The notes beneath the pieces were generated by a model that was not told where the DNA came from, made no database searches, and was given only the letters and a program-made list of their open reading frames with translations. The translations under genes were made by a program, and so were the position numbers. From Endozoicomonas gorgoniicola (GTDB lineage Bacteria > Pseudomonadota > Gammaproteobacteria > Pseudomonadales > Endozoicomonadaceae), in contig NZ_JAPFCC010000001.1 of assembly GCF_025562715.2 (NCBI RefSeq), positions 124,001-188,000 on the forward strand: a stretch of 64,000 bases of DNA. Reading direction: 5' to 3'. Below are positions 36,405 to 44,757 of this stretch, in pieces; within the stretch, counting starts at the first letter, position 1; every line of letters begins with the position of its first letter.

Positions 36405-38581
36405 TAAATGTGTTAATGAAGGTAAAAGCTGGGTTGTTATTAATGACCCTATGAAGCTTGAAATTGACCACTTCAGTATACAGCTCCCAGCTGAACATAA
36501 GCAGGATACTGCTCGTCCTTTCTATCTTTTAATGAGTGATACAACCCGGCTTTCGACAATGGGGGAACCTGTGCATATAAAGCAGGTTCCTCCGGGTGAA
36601 GAGGCTTTGATGAACCCTCAGCGGGTGGAAGCAGGCGCTTTTTCAACAGCGAAAAATTGTCGCCCTGTGCTATTAAAAAATGGAAGTAAGGATGATTCTT
36701 CTATCAGGGACGCGATCAGGATTCCTTATCATGATGATTTTTTATGGCTTTACACAGGAGTCAACGGGTTTCTGTATCTTTATTCAGATGCAAAGCTACC
36801 AGCAGCTACTGATGACCGGATCATTATCGCAATAAAAGACTACTGTCCTGTGCTTGTCGAGCTAGATCAGGATAAAACCGTCCTGAGTTTATTGTGTGAT
36901 GAGTCAACAGAGATTTTAGATATTGCCAGGAAGGAAATGCATGACCAACAGTCCGTGGTTGTTTTCTGGTACAACACCTCAGGTGTTTTGATGGTTTCTG
37001 TGCGTTCTCCGGAAGGCAGCACACTAACCATGACAGCAGAAGAATACCGGGACAACCACTCTCTTTTTTATGCTGCGCTTAAAGAGATGCTGGTTGCAGG
37101 CAGAGCCGATTTTGTTCGCCAGCCGGCTCCGGGAACCGTGATTGTCAGACCCGGTGGAGAGCCCATACGAATTCCACTCCAAAAACCTGAAAAAGAACCA
37201 GATAACCAGGAGCCGGAGGATGGAGGTACCGACAAAAACAATCAGCAGGGAGGTTCTTTTCCATTTCCAGCAGACTCGACGTCAGTTTTTTTCTCAGGTG
37301 GCAGTGGCAATGTTGTCGGTTCTCAGGCGTTATCAGGTACATTTTTTGGTGGCGGCTCACAACAGGGAGCTGCTTCTGCCCCTGCTCAAGCGCCTCAGCA
37401 CCAATTGGGTGGAGGAGCTGTCGCGACCTTAAACAGCAAAATGGTTCCACTTCTTGCTGATAAGGCAGGAAATAATAACAGTGTGTTCTCGCCCATGAGC
37501 CTCGCTATTCCTCTGGCGTTACTTGGCACTGGTGCAAACGGCTCAACGAGGAACGAGTTCCAGGAACTGATGAACTCTCAGCCGTCGCCACAATCTATGG
37601 AAAATAGACTAGAAAGCCTGGTACAGGCTTCAAAAGTAATGAGTAACAGTGACGTTGTTACAGTAGGGAACCTGGTTGTAACGAGACCTGATATTGCTGT
37701 GAAGCAAGAGTACCAGCTTGTCATTACTAGAATGTTTCAATGGTTAACCAGACCCCGCCACTTTGAATTTTCCTGGAAGGCTGAGCCTAACCTGTCAAGT
37801 GATCAGTTTCGAAATTGGCTGAATAAGGCAGTCAGTGATCTGACGGCAGGGAAAATACCTAACCTTCTGACCCAAAATCTATCATCTGATACGGTAATGG
37901 TGCTTGTTAACACGATTCTTTTTAAAGCTAAATGGAAGAAAAAATTGTCTTTGGAAGCTGGTTTCGTTTTTAAAGGTGTTGACAATCCTTGTCATGGAAA
38001 AACAACCCCCGCTGTTCGTTATAAAAATGCCCTTCACGCCTTTGTTCACAGTGATCTCGGACGAGAGTGGCAGGGGGTCTGGTGCCCTTTTTCGGATGAA
38101 AATTTCGGGCTGCTGTTAACCATGCCGCGTTCATGGCATTACCAGAACGCACTTAAAGATGATGTTGATGTTTTTGCTAAAAGTATGACTGCAATTCATC
38201 AAGGGGGTCATCATTTTGTCACAGCGATCTTTCCAAAAATGAAGGTGGAGTCAGGATGGAATCTTGCAGGAATGCTTCGGCAGCAAGGGATGATTCCCTC
38301 TGCCTTTACAAGGCTGGCTGACTTCAGTCGTCTGTTTGAAGTCTCCGGGGTACACATCTCCAGTGTGATCCAAAAAGCCATTTTTGAATTAGACGAGGTG
38401 GGTGTTCAGGCCGCAGCTGCAACACTTGTATCCACCGGTTTATTTTCAGGAATGATACCTAACCCGGAAGTCAGGTTTGATCATCCTTTCAGGGCCACTA
38501 TAGTACACAGGCCTTCAAATTTAATTTTGTTTGAAACAACGATCAATAAAACACCTGATCAGCCCAATATGACCTGGTAAT

Positions 38582-38660
38582 AGGCGCTGGTGCTGTTGAT
38601 TATGCCCGCTGCCGTGGTAGGTTCTACCCTGCTGTGGGAGCGTCAGATTGAACGCCCCTG
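38582..38660 (+). pseudogene. cysZ 3' fragment (copy 2)
   Basis: About 80 bp joining two parts of the cysZ 3' end: GGCGCTGGTGCTGTTGATT (as at 34251-34269), then the stretch equivalent to 34495-34540. About 220 bp are missing in between, joined at a shared GATT. It keeps the native cysZ ending (QIERP, stop) followed by the ancestral spacer to hinT. Confidence 0.88.
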
Positions 38661-38689
38661 ATGAGTTGGGACAGAATGGAGAACCGTTA

Positions 38690-39031
38690 ATGAACTGTCT
38701 TTTCTGCAAGATGGTGGAAGGTGAAATCCCCACAAACAAGGTGTATGAGGATGATGAGCTACTGGCGTTTCGGGATATTAATCCTCAGGCACCGACGCAT
38801 ATCCTGATTATTCCGAAAAAACACATTGCCACGCTGAACGACACTTCAGCTGATGATCAGTTATTGCTGGGTAAAATTATGTTGAAAGCCAGAGAGCTGG
38901 CGGCTGAGGAAGGTCTGGAAGACGACGGCTATCGTGTTGTTCTGAACTGCAACAGTCATGGGGGGCAGTCTGTTTATCATATCCACCTGCATCTGCTGGG
39001 TGGGCGTCAGATGGCATGGCCTCCGGGTTAA
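38690..39031 (+). CDS. hinT: HIT-family nucleotide phosphoramidase (HinT-type)
   Basis: A 113-residue histidine-triad protein. CLFCKMVEGEIPTNKVYEDDELLAF is the N-terminal signature. The histidine triad is VYHIHLHLLGGRQM (H-x-H-x-H). The start MNCLFC at 38690 is chosen over an upstream ATG, which lies in the cysZ fragment. HinT enzymes cleave adenosine phosphoramidates. The gene originally followed cysZ by about 40 bp. A truncated copy lies at 34541. Confidence 0.94.
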   Translation: MNCLFCKMVEGEIPTNKVYEDDELLAFRDINPQAPTHILIIPKKHIATLNDTSADDQLLLGKIMLKARELAAEEGLEDDGYRVVLNCNSHGGQSVYHIHLHLLGGRQMAWPPG

Positions 39032-39141
39032 GTTCGGGGGGCGCCTTGCCCATGCTGCACAGGCAAATCTCTAAGGAAGTGGAGCCATTGAGGAAATATT
39101 GTGTAAGCTGGGCGAGGCTTAAAGAATGTTTTGTTAGCAGG

Positions 39142-39813
39142 TTACTGTTTTGGTGGATATTCTCCGCAGTTTGTAATAATTGCGTCTTTTAATGGTTTGT
39201 CACTGCTGTCTGTAGGTAACTGTTCAATTTTATCGACCACATCCATACCTTCACTTACATAACCAAAAACCGTATGTTTTCCGTCAAGCCATGGTGTCTT
39301 GGTAAATGTAATAAAGAACTGGGAGCCATTCGTATTACGCCCTGCGTTTGCCATGCTCAGGACTCCCGAGCCTATGTGAGTCAACTTGAAATTTTCGTCA
39401 GCAAATGTCCCTCCATAAATAGATTTTCCACCAGTACCGTCTCCAATGGTAAAGTCGCCCCCTTGCATCATAAAATACTGGATAACACGATGAAATTTTG
39501 AATTCTTGAATCCGAACCCATTTTTACCGGTTGCCAGCTCATAGAAATTTTTAGACGTTTTGGGCACTGCTTTATTGCATAAGACCATCACAATTTTACC
39601 TATTGGCTCGTCTCCGACAGAAATGTCAAAAAAAACTTTTTGGAACTTTTCATCTGCATCTGACTTAGAATTGCCATGACACAACTTATTAAAGTTGCTA
39701 ACGTCTGCTCCTTTGTATATCTGACTCTTCGGCTGATATAAAGAACCCTCCGAACTCCCTGAATCCACTGTAGAAAAAAGTAATGTACCTAGAAGTGCGT
39801 AAAGGGCTGTCAT
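39142..39813 (-). CDS. Eukaryotic-type cyclophilin (peptidyl-prolyl isomerase), secreted
   Basis: A 223-residue protein with a short hydrophobic N-terminus (MTALYALLGTLLFSTVDS), probably a signal peptide. The cyclophilin domain spans about residues 58-220. Active-site segments KFHRVIQYFMMQGGDFT (Arg and Phe), SMANAGRNTNGSQFFITF, and TPWLDGKHTVFGYV are present. The Trp, which contacts cyclosporin in eukaryotic cyclophilin A, is there. VGDEPIGKIVMVLCNKAVPKTSKNF and the GGKSIYGGTFADENF loop are of the eukaryotic kind and absent from bacterial PpiA/PpiB. The gene sits between hinT and osmC only in this copy of the locus. Acquisition from a eukaryote is inferred. Confidence 0.9.
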   Translation of the reverse strand: MTALYALLGTLLFSTVDSGSSEGSLYQPKSQIYKGADVSNFNKLCHGNSKSDADEKFQKVFFDISVGDEPIGKIVMVLCNKAVPKTSKNFYELATGKNGFGFKNSKFHRVIQYFMMQGGDFTIGDGTGGKSIYGGTFADENFKLTHIGSGVLSMANAGRNTNGSQFFITFTKTPWLDGKHTVFGYVSEGMDVVDKIEQLPTDSSDKPLKDAIITNCGEYPPKQ

Positions 39814-39914
39814 ATTCAGACCCTTGATAGAGAAAACCAGAAAAGTATGGTTCAGGAATCCGTAGTGTCAACTTGCAGTCTTCTCCCATATCTAAGTTGT
39901 CCGGGAACCGACGA

Positions 39915-40325
39915 TCAGGCTTCAACCACCTCGTAACTGTGGCTGACTTTAACGCCACCTTTGCCCAGCATAATGGAAACCGAGCAGTATTTATCGGCAG
40001 ACAGGTCGACGGCACGTTTTACCTGAGATTCTTTCAGTTCCTTGCCTTTCACCACAAAGTGCAGGTGAATGCTGGTGTAAACCGCTGGCACTGAGTCGGC
40101 ACGTTCAGCCTTGATCTCGACCTGACAGTCAGACACATCCTGGCGGGATTTTTTCAGGATACTCACCACATCCACCGATGAACAACCGCCTACACCCATC
40201 AGAACCATCTCCATTGGAGAGGGTGCTGACTTCTCTCCCGGCTGTGCATCCATAACAACCGAGTGGTTGCTGTCGGTGAGACCCAGAAAGCGATCATCGC
40301 CAACCCATTTTACCTGCGCTTGCAT
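39915..40325 (-). CDS. OsmC/Ohr-family protein
   Basis: A 136-residue protein of the OsmC superfamily (thiol peroxidase-like fold). Conserved points are VMDAQPGEKSAPSPMEMVLMGVGGCSSVDVVSILKKSRQ, with one active-site Cys in GGCSSVD, and LSADKYCSVSIMLGKG, with the second Cys. In pseudomonads an OsmC-like gene neighbours vfr and trpC. The same order can be read here through the intervening insertions. Confidence 0.92.
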   Translation of the reverse strand: MQAQVKWVGDDRFLGLTDSNHSVVMDAQPGEKSAPSPMEMVLMGVGGCSSVDVVSILKKSRQDVSDCQVEIKAERADSVPAVYTSIHLHFVVKGKELKESQVKRAVDLSADKYCSVSIMLGKGGVKVSHSYEVVEA

Positions 40326-40623
40326 TGAGTTATTCCTTAAATAAGAGTTTTAAACCGGATGTAAAGCTGGTAGCTACCAGTAGTATGTTGTCATACTACG
40401 ATTTTTTATTAGAACCAGAGGCTGTCTGCGAAGGGTATATGAAAAAATTAACCGGAACCAGTACAGTGTGCGGGTTGGGTTTTACACGCTCGCTTCAACT
40501 GGCCAGTAGCCGGACAAGGGGTAATGTCTGTTTCAGCAATACAACTATCTACTAACCTTGGGGGCGTAATTGACTCAGTGCCGTCGCATAACCTGAGCAA
40601 TAGCTTGAACCGGAGTGTTTACG
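40326..40623. other. Intergenic stretch between osmC and the ART-like ORF
   Basis: About 300 bp without a convincing gene. A plus-strand frame 40325-40555 shows no recognisable sequence. GGAG at 40612-40615 is the ribosome-binding site of the next gene. Confidence 0.3.
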
Positions 40624-41286
40624 ATGCCTGATACCCGGATTAAATTAAAAGATATTTTTAAAGAAAGCAACATGCTTCTTTTGACCAAAAGCATGTTTTT
40701 TCAGAATACAGCCAGAATCGAGAGCTCGAGTTATATGCCCAGTATCCGGAGAGGTAAAAGTCGATTTTTCGGTTATGTCTATAAGTTTGAGTGGAGGGAG
40801 CATTACGTTCCTTATGTTTTTGAAAATGGTTTGACTCCAACGGAGTGCGATATTGAGAGCGGAGCCCCCCCCGGCGATAAGCGAATACGTGGCAAAACCT
40901 ATGGCACCAGGTTAACAGACTTGTCGACCTTATCTATGGGAGAGGGTATAGACACTCATATTTGCTTTTACCTACCTCCCTTCAACCAGCCCCCTTCCAG
41001 CTTAGCGTTTTTAATTGATATCAGAGAGTTAGGAGGCATTGTTCTACGCAAGCTACCGGTCAGGTACTATAATGGCGCTGAGCTTTTTAATGTGATCATT
41101 AATTACCCTGTTTCTAAATCAAGAATCGTAGGAGTCATTAGAACCTTACTTGAGTCGAGCGGGCAGCTAATTCCACAACAACTTGAACTTTATGTTAACC
41201 CGAATTATACCGGGGGAATGGAGGGGGCCAGGGCGGTTGCGGCGTATTTTAATGGAGAAAGTGAATGGTTGGTGGTTGATTACTGA
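40624..41286 (+). CDS. Unrecognised protein with ADP-ribosyltransferase-like motif order (220 aa)
   Basis: GGAG lies 8 nt before the ATG at 40624. No signal peptide is visible. Y-K-F-E-W-R...V-F-E-N-G-L (about residue 51) resembles the opening Y-R-x-D-x-R...I-F-x-x-G-F of cholera/pertussis-type ADP-ribosyltransferases, but with Lys at the usual Arg. LSTLS (about 102) could be the S-T-S strand, SLAFLIDIRELGGI resembles the following strand, and ESEWLVV near the C-terminus (about 212) has an E-x-E pattern. The agreement is suggestive only, and no statistical support was obtained. The gene ends at the junction with a crp/vfr remnant, which points to insertion into that locus. A toxin or effector is a hypothesis. 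Confidence 0.45.
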   Translation: MPDTRIKLKDIFKESNMLLLTKSMFFQNTARIESSSYMPSIRRGKSRFFGYVYKFEWREHYVPYVFENGLTPTECDIESGAPPGDKRIRGKTYGTRLTDLSTLSMGEGIDTHICFYLPPFNQPPSSLAFLIDIRELGGIVLRKLPVRYYNGAELFNVIINYPVSKSRIVGVIRTLLESSGQLIPQQLELYVNPNYTGGMEGARAVAAYFNGESEWLVVDY

Positions 41287-41289
41287 CTC

Positions 41290-41443
41290 AACCCAGAAGG
41301 TGGGTGACCTGGCTTTTCTGGACGTCATTGGTCGTATTGTTGGTTGTTCCCGTGAAATGGTGGGGCGGGTTCTGAAAGATCTGCAGGCGCAGGGCGTGAT
41401 TTCAGTTAAGGGTAAAACCATGGTGGTGTTTGGAACACGCTGA
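41290..41443 (+). pseudogene. crp/vfr remnant with internal deletion
   Basis: In frame 2 relative to the preceding gene, the reading KVGDLAFLDV joins directly to IGRIVGCSREMVGRVLKDL and ends KGKTMVVFGTR. These are two parts of the CRP/Vfr C-terminus. About 35 residues between them, including the first part of the helix-turn-helix domain, are missing. The join falls at the similar TGR/IGR segments, consistent with deletion between short direct repeats. The cAMP-binding N-terminus is gone. Confidence 0.9.
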
Positions 41444-41509
41444 GTTTTTCATTGGTAGACAGTTCATAGCTGGCTATATTTGCTGATGGTAATCACGAAG
41501 AGGCTGGCT

Positions 41510-42058
41510 ATGAAAGTCACCAATCTGTATCTGCCCCTGTCTATGCCTTTCAGGGCTTCGTTGCTCACCGCCGCCATTCTGGCAGGGTGTTCTTCTGATA
41601 ACTCAGTAGAAGTGATCATGAACCGGGTAACGCCCGATGGTATTGGCCCCAAGATTGGCACCATTACTCTGAAAGAAGTGTCGGACGGATTGCAATTTAC
41701 ACCGAATTTGCACGACCTTGTGCCGGGCGAACACGGTTTCCATGTTCACGAACACCCGTCGTGTGAACCGGCTGAAAAGGACGGTAAGATGGTCGCAGCC
41801 CTGGCAGCGGGTGGTCATTATGATCCTGATCATACCGGTCGGCATGCTGGCCCTGACGGCGATGGTCACAAAGGAGACCTTCCGGTCCTGATGGTTGATG
41901 AAAAAGGGTTTGCCAGGTTGCCGGTGGTGGCAAGGCGTTTAAAACTGTCTGAAGTAAAAGGACGTTCATTGATGATTCATGCAGGAGGAGATAACTACTC
42001 CGATAATCCACCAATGGGTGGGGGCGGTGCCAGAATCGCCTGTGGGGTAGTGAAGTGA
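41510..42058 (+). CDS. sodC: Cu/Zn superoxide dismutase, probable lipoprotein
   Basis: A secreted SodC. The start at 41510 has GAAGAGG 7 nt upstream; upstream ATGs at 41480 and 41489 lack this. The signal peptide ends in a lipobox-like ILAGC. Copper/zinc ligands are in HGFHVHEHPSC (H-x-H plus the disulfide Cys), GGHYDPDHTGRHAGPDGDGHKGDLP, and MIHAGGDNYSDNP. The second disulfide Cys is in ARIACGVVK. It detoxifies superoxide in the periplasm or at the outer membrane and commonly protects against host oxidative bursts. Confidence 0.94.
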   Translation: MKVTNLYLPLSMPFRASLLTAAILAGCSSDNSVEVIMNRVTPDGIGPKIGTITLKEVSDGLQFTPNLHDLVPGEHGFHVHEHPSCEPAEKDGKMVAALAAGGHYDPDHTGRHAGPDGDGHKGDLPVLMVDEKGFARLPVVARRLKLSEVKGRSLMIHAGGDNYSDNPPMGGGGARIACGVVK

Positions 42059-42076
42059 CAGGCAAAATCTCCTGAC

Positions 42077-42102
42077 GTCATTCCCGCCTTCGCGGGAATG
42101 AC
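42077..42102. terminator. Perfect 11-bp hairpin between sodC and trpC
   Basis: GTCATTCCCGC (42077-42087), loop CTTC, GCGGGAATGAC (42092-42102). It lies between convergent genes and can terminate both. The sequence resembles the widespread GTCATTCCCGC-type palindromic repeats of proteobacteria, so it may also be a dispersed repeat. Confidence 0.7.
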
Positions 42103-42121
42103 GGGAGATGATAATAGCTAA

Positions 42122-42931
42122 TTAGAGGCGGTGTCCAAACAGGGTTTTCAGCCCATCACCCGGGTTCTCCTGTCGCATAAAGGCTTCTCCGACCAGAAAG
42201 CTGGTAACACCCCGGGCAAACATGGCATCAACATCTTCAATGGTATGAATACCACTTTCGGTAATAACCTTGCGATCTGTTGGAATAGAAGACAGGAGTT
42301 CAAAGGTATTATCCAGGGTGACTTCAAACGTGTGCAGGTTACGGTTGTTGATGCCAAGCAGAGTACCCTGTAGAGGCAGTGCTCGCCTGAGTTCTTCTGC
42401 ACCGTGGACTTCCACCAGAACGTCCATACCCAGATCAAGGGCGACGCTGCTCATTTCAACCAGCTGCTCATCGGTCAGGCAGGCGACAATCAGTAGCACA
42501 CAGTCGGCGCCCAGCATCCGGGACTCGTAGATCTGCCACACGTCAACCATAAAGTCTTTACGCAGAACCGGCAGGGAGCAGGCATTTCGTGCTTCCTGCA
42601 GGTATTGCTCAGAGCCCTGAAAAAAGTCACTGTCCGTCAGAACGGACAGGCAGCTGGCTCCCGCCTGCTCATAGCTTCTGGCGATGTCGGCAGGGTGAAA
42701 GCTTTCCCGGATCACACCTTTGCTGGGAGAGGCTTTTTTGATTTCTGCAATGATTCCCGCCTGGCCGTCCGATGTACGCTGTTCCAGACTGTCTGCAAAG
42801 CCCCGGGCCGGAATGGCTGCACGGGCTCTGGCCATCACTTCATCAAGAGAAAGCGACTTTTGTCGTTCAGCAATCTCTTCAAACTTGCGTTCGACGATGG
42901 TCGTGAGAATAGTAGGGGTAGACATAGACAT
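42122..42931 (-). CDS. trpC: Indole-3-glycerol phosphate synthase TrpC
   Basis: A 269-residue monofunctional TIM-barrel enzyme of tryptophan synthesis. Conserved segments are IIAEIKKASPSKGVIRESF, LSVLTDSDFFQGSEQYL, LPVLRKDFMVDVWQIYESR, LLGINNRNLHTFEVTLD and VITESGIHTIEDV. It is the last gene of trpGDC and overlaps no neighbour; 21 bp separate it from trpD. In pseudomonads vfr lies next to it, matching the crp remnant nearby. Confidence 0.97.
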   Translation of the reverse strand: MSMSTPTILTTIVERKFEEIAERQKSLSLDEVMARARAAIPARGFADSLEQRTSDGQAGIIAEIKKASPSKGVIRESFHPADIARSYEQAGASCLSVLTDSDFFQGSEQYLQEARNACSLPVLRKDFMVDVWQIYESRMLGADCVLLIVACLTDEQLVEMSSVALDLGMDVLVEVHGAEELRRALPLQGTLLGINNRNLHTFEVTLDNTFELLSSIPTDRKVITESGIHTIEDVDAMFARGVTSFLVGEAFMRQENPGDGLKTLFGHRL

Positions 42932-42952
42932 TCCTGTTAATCCGCTAGCCTG

Positions 42953-43987
42953 TTATTCAGCCAGAGCGCTGGTAAAGGTAGACAGTTCATGCAGTTTTTC
43001 CAGAGCCAGACCGCTGGCAATGATATCCTGAGCCATGGCAACCCCCTGCTGCATGGTCCGGGTCACACCGGAGACGTAAATAGCAGCACCGGCATTCAGG
43101 GCAATCATATCGGCGGCTTTTCTGGCATTGATGCTGTCACGTTTACCGAGGGCATTGCGGATCAGTTCCAGAGATTGTGCAGAATCTTCAACGTTCAGTC
43201 CGATCAGGCTTCGTGACTCGATATCAAAGTCTTCCGGCTTGATCAAGGTTTCTGAGATGTTGCCCTCTTTCAGTTCGACAACAAAGGTTTCGCTGGCAAT
43301 GCTGATTTCATCCAGACCATCCTGAGAATGAACCACCATCACATGTTTATTGCCCATCTCTTTCAGCACTTCAGCCATTGGGCGACACAGTTCCTGGGTA
43401 AACACACCAATCACCAGATTGGGTACACCAGCCGGGTTGGACATTGGGCCAAGAATGTTGAAAAAGGTGCGGATGCCCAGCTCTTTACGGATAGCTGCTA
43501 CATTTTTGGTAGCAGCATGGTGTGCAGGTGCGAACATAAAGCCAACACCAACCTCCTCAATACAGCGGGCTACCTGTGCCGGAGAAATATTCAGGTTAAC
43601 CCCGCTGCGCTCCAGCAGGTCGGCGCTGCCGCTGGAGCTGGATACGCCCCGGTTACCGTGTTTGGCCACATGGGCGCCAGCCGCCGCTGCGACCAGTGAC
43701 GACGCTGTGGAAACATTAAACAGATGCGCGCCATCACCGCCGGTACCGACAATATCGACCAGGTGGTCGGCATTAACATTCACATGGGTTGCCATTTCCC
43801 GCAGCACAGTGGTGGCACCGGTAATTTCCTCGATGCTCTCACTTTTCATGCGCATGGCGGTCAGGAAGGCGCCAATCTGACTCTGGGTACACTGGCCGGA
43901 CATGATGTCACGCATTACGTCAATCATTTGGTCACGACTCAGGTCGAGGTTCTGTACCGCCAGTGAAATTGCTTCTTTTATATTCAT
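42953..43987 (-). CDS. trpD: Anthranilate phosphoribosyltransferase TrpD
   Basis: A 344-residue enzyme that adds phosphoribose to anthranilate. VDIVGTGGDGAHLFNVSTASSLVAAAAGAHVAKHGNRGVSSSSGSADLLE contains the PRPP-binding GTGGD and the KHGNR motif. FAPAHHAATKNVAAIRKELGIRTFFNILGPMSNPAG is the anthranilate-binding region. It is the middle gene of the trpGDC operon, 44 bp after trpG. Confidence 0.97.
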   Translation of the reverse strand: MNIKEAISLAVQNLDLSRDQMIDVMRDIMSGQCTQSQIGAFLTAMRMKSESIEEITGATTVLREMATHVNVNADHLVDIVGTGGDGAHLFNVSTASSLVAAAAGAHVAKHGNRGVSSSSGSADLLERSGVNLNISPAQVARCIEEVGVGFMFAPAHHAATKNVAAIRKELGIRTFFNILGPMSNPAGVPNLVIGVFTQELCRPMAEVLKEMGNKHVMVVHSQDGLDEISIASETFVVELKEGNISETLIKPEDFDIESRSLIGLNVEDSAQSLELIRNALGKRDSINARKAADMIALNAGAAIYVSGVTRTMQQGVAMAQDIIASGLALEKLHELSTFTSALAE

Positions 43988-44031
43988 GATTGTTGCTCTA
44001 ATCCTTGTTGCTCTAAAAGTTGCTGCTTTAA

Positions 44032-44610
44032 TCAGATCTTCAGAAAGTTTGCCAGCATGTCATGACCGTGGTGGGTCATAATGGACTCCGGATGAAACTG
44101 TACCCCTTCGACAGGCAATGTCTTGTGGCGCACGCCCATGATTTCATCTTCCCGGCCGTCATCAAACTGTGTCCATGCCGTGACTTCCAGGCAGTCTGGT
44201 AGTGATTCTTTTTCAATGATCAGGGAGTGGTAGCGGGTGGTAGTGACAGGGTCTGGCAGACCGGCAAAAACACCTTCATTTTTATGGTATATAGGAGAGG
44301 TTTTGCCATGCATCACCTGGCGAGCCCTGACCACTTTACCGCCGTATACCTGTCCGATGCTCTGGTGTCCGAGGCAGACGCCCAGTATCGGTAGTTCACC
44401 CTGAAAGCGGCGAATGGTCTCCATGGAAACACCGGCTTCATTGGGGGTACAGGGACCGGGCGAAATAACAATCCGTTCCGGATTGAGTTTTTCAATATCA
44501 GCGATGGTGATTTCGTCGTTACGATGCACTTCAACTCTGGTACCCAGTTCGCCAAAGTACTGCACCAGATTCCAGGTAAAGGAGTCGTAGTTGTCGATCA
44601 TTAGCAGCAT
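44032..44610 (-). CDS. trpG: Anthranilate synthase glutaminase subunit TrpG
   Basis: A 192-residue class I glutamine amidotransferase. MLLMIDNYDSFTWNLVQYF is the N-terminus. ILGVCLGHQSIGQVYGG has the nucleophilic Cys, and VEGVQFHPESIMTHHG has the catalytic His and Glu. It supplies ammonia to TrpE. The gene may also serve p-aminobenzoate synthesis, as in many bacteria with one shared subunit. An unrelated secreted-protein gene separates it from trpE. Confidence 0.96.
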   Translation of the reverse strand: MLLMIDNYDSFTWNLVQYFGELGTRVEVHRNDEITIADIEKLNPERIVISPGPCTPNEAGVSMETIRRFQGELPILGVCLGHQSIGQVYGGKVVRARQVMHGKTSPIYHKNEGVFAGLPDPVTTTRYHSLIIEKESLPDCLEVTAWTQFDDGREDEIMGVRHKTLPVEGVQFHPESIMTHHGHDMLANFLKI

Positions 44611-44757
44611 GCTTATTTCAGTTCCGTACTGTTCAAACCTTAAGCTTCAGGGTACCGGAATATACCACAGCTGGCAGAGGTGTTCTTTATTTGAGGAACA
44701 GGCGGCTCGGGAGTCTGAATTCTTAAAATCAGAATAAGTTGACAACAGGTAGCGGCA

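Larger units (their letters stand above)
35045..38580 (+). pseudogene. Secreted serpin (serine protease inhibitor) gene split by IS630
   Basis: The 5' piece (35045-35231) encodes a signal peptide (PKLFSYWPFVLIVFFHSGG). The 3' piece (36405-38580) encodes the rest. Excising the IS with one TA restores one frame of 786 codons (reading TMDKCVNEGKSWVV). Reconstructed residues ~1-400 are unrecognised, with a Gly/Gln/Ala-rich linker. The last ~390 form a serpin domain: NNNSVFSPMSLAIPLALLGTGA, LVNTILFKAKW and the signature VRFDHPFRATIV. The reactive loop hinge E-V-G-V-Q-A-A-A-A-T is of the inhibitory type. Counting from the P15 Gly places P1-P1' at Phe-Ser, suggesting chymotrypsin-like targets. An ATG at 36451 could still give a cytoplasmic 709-residue product without export signal. 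Serpins are mainly eukaryotic, so transfer is likely. Confidence 0.88.

Noticed and set aside
40325..40555. 76-codon plus-strand frame divergent from osmC
   Set aside because: It overlaps the osmC start and shows no coding character. I also found no match to speD, which neighbours this locus in pseudomonads.
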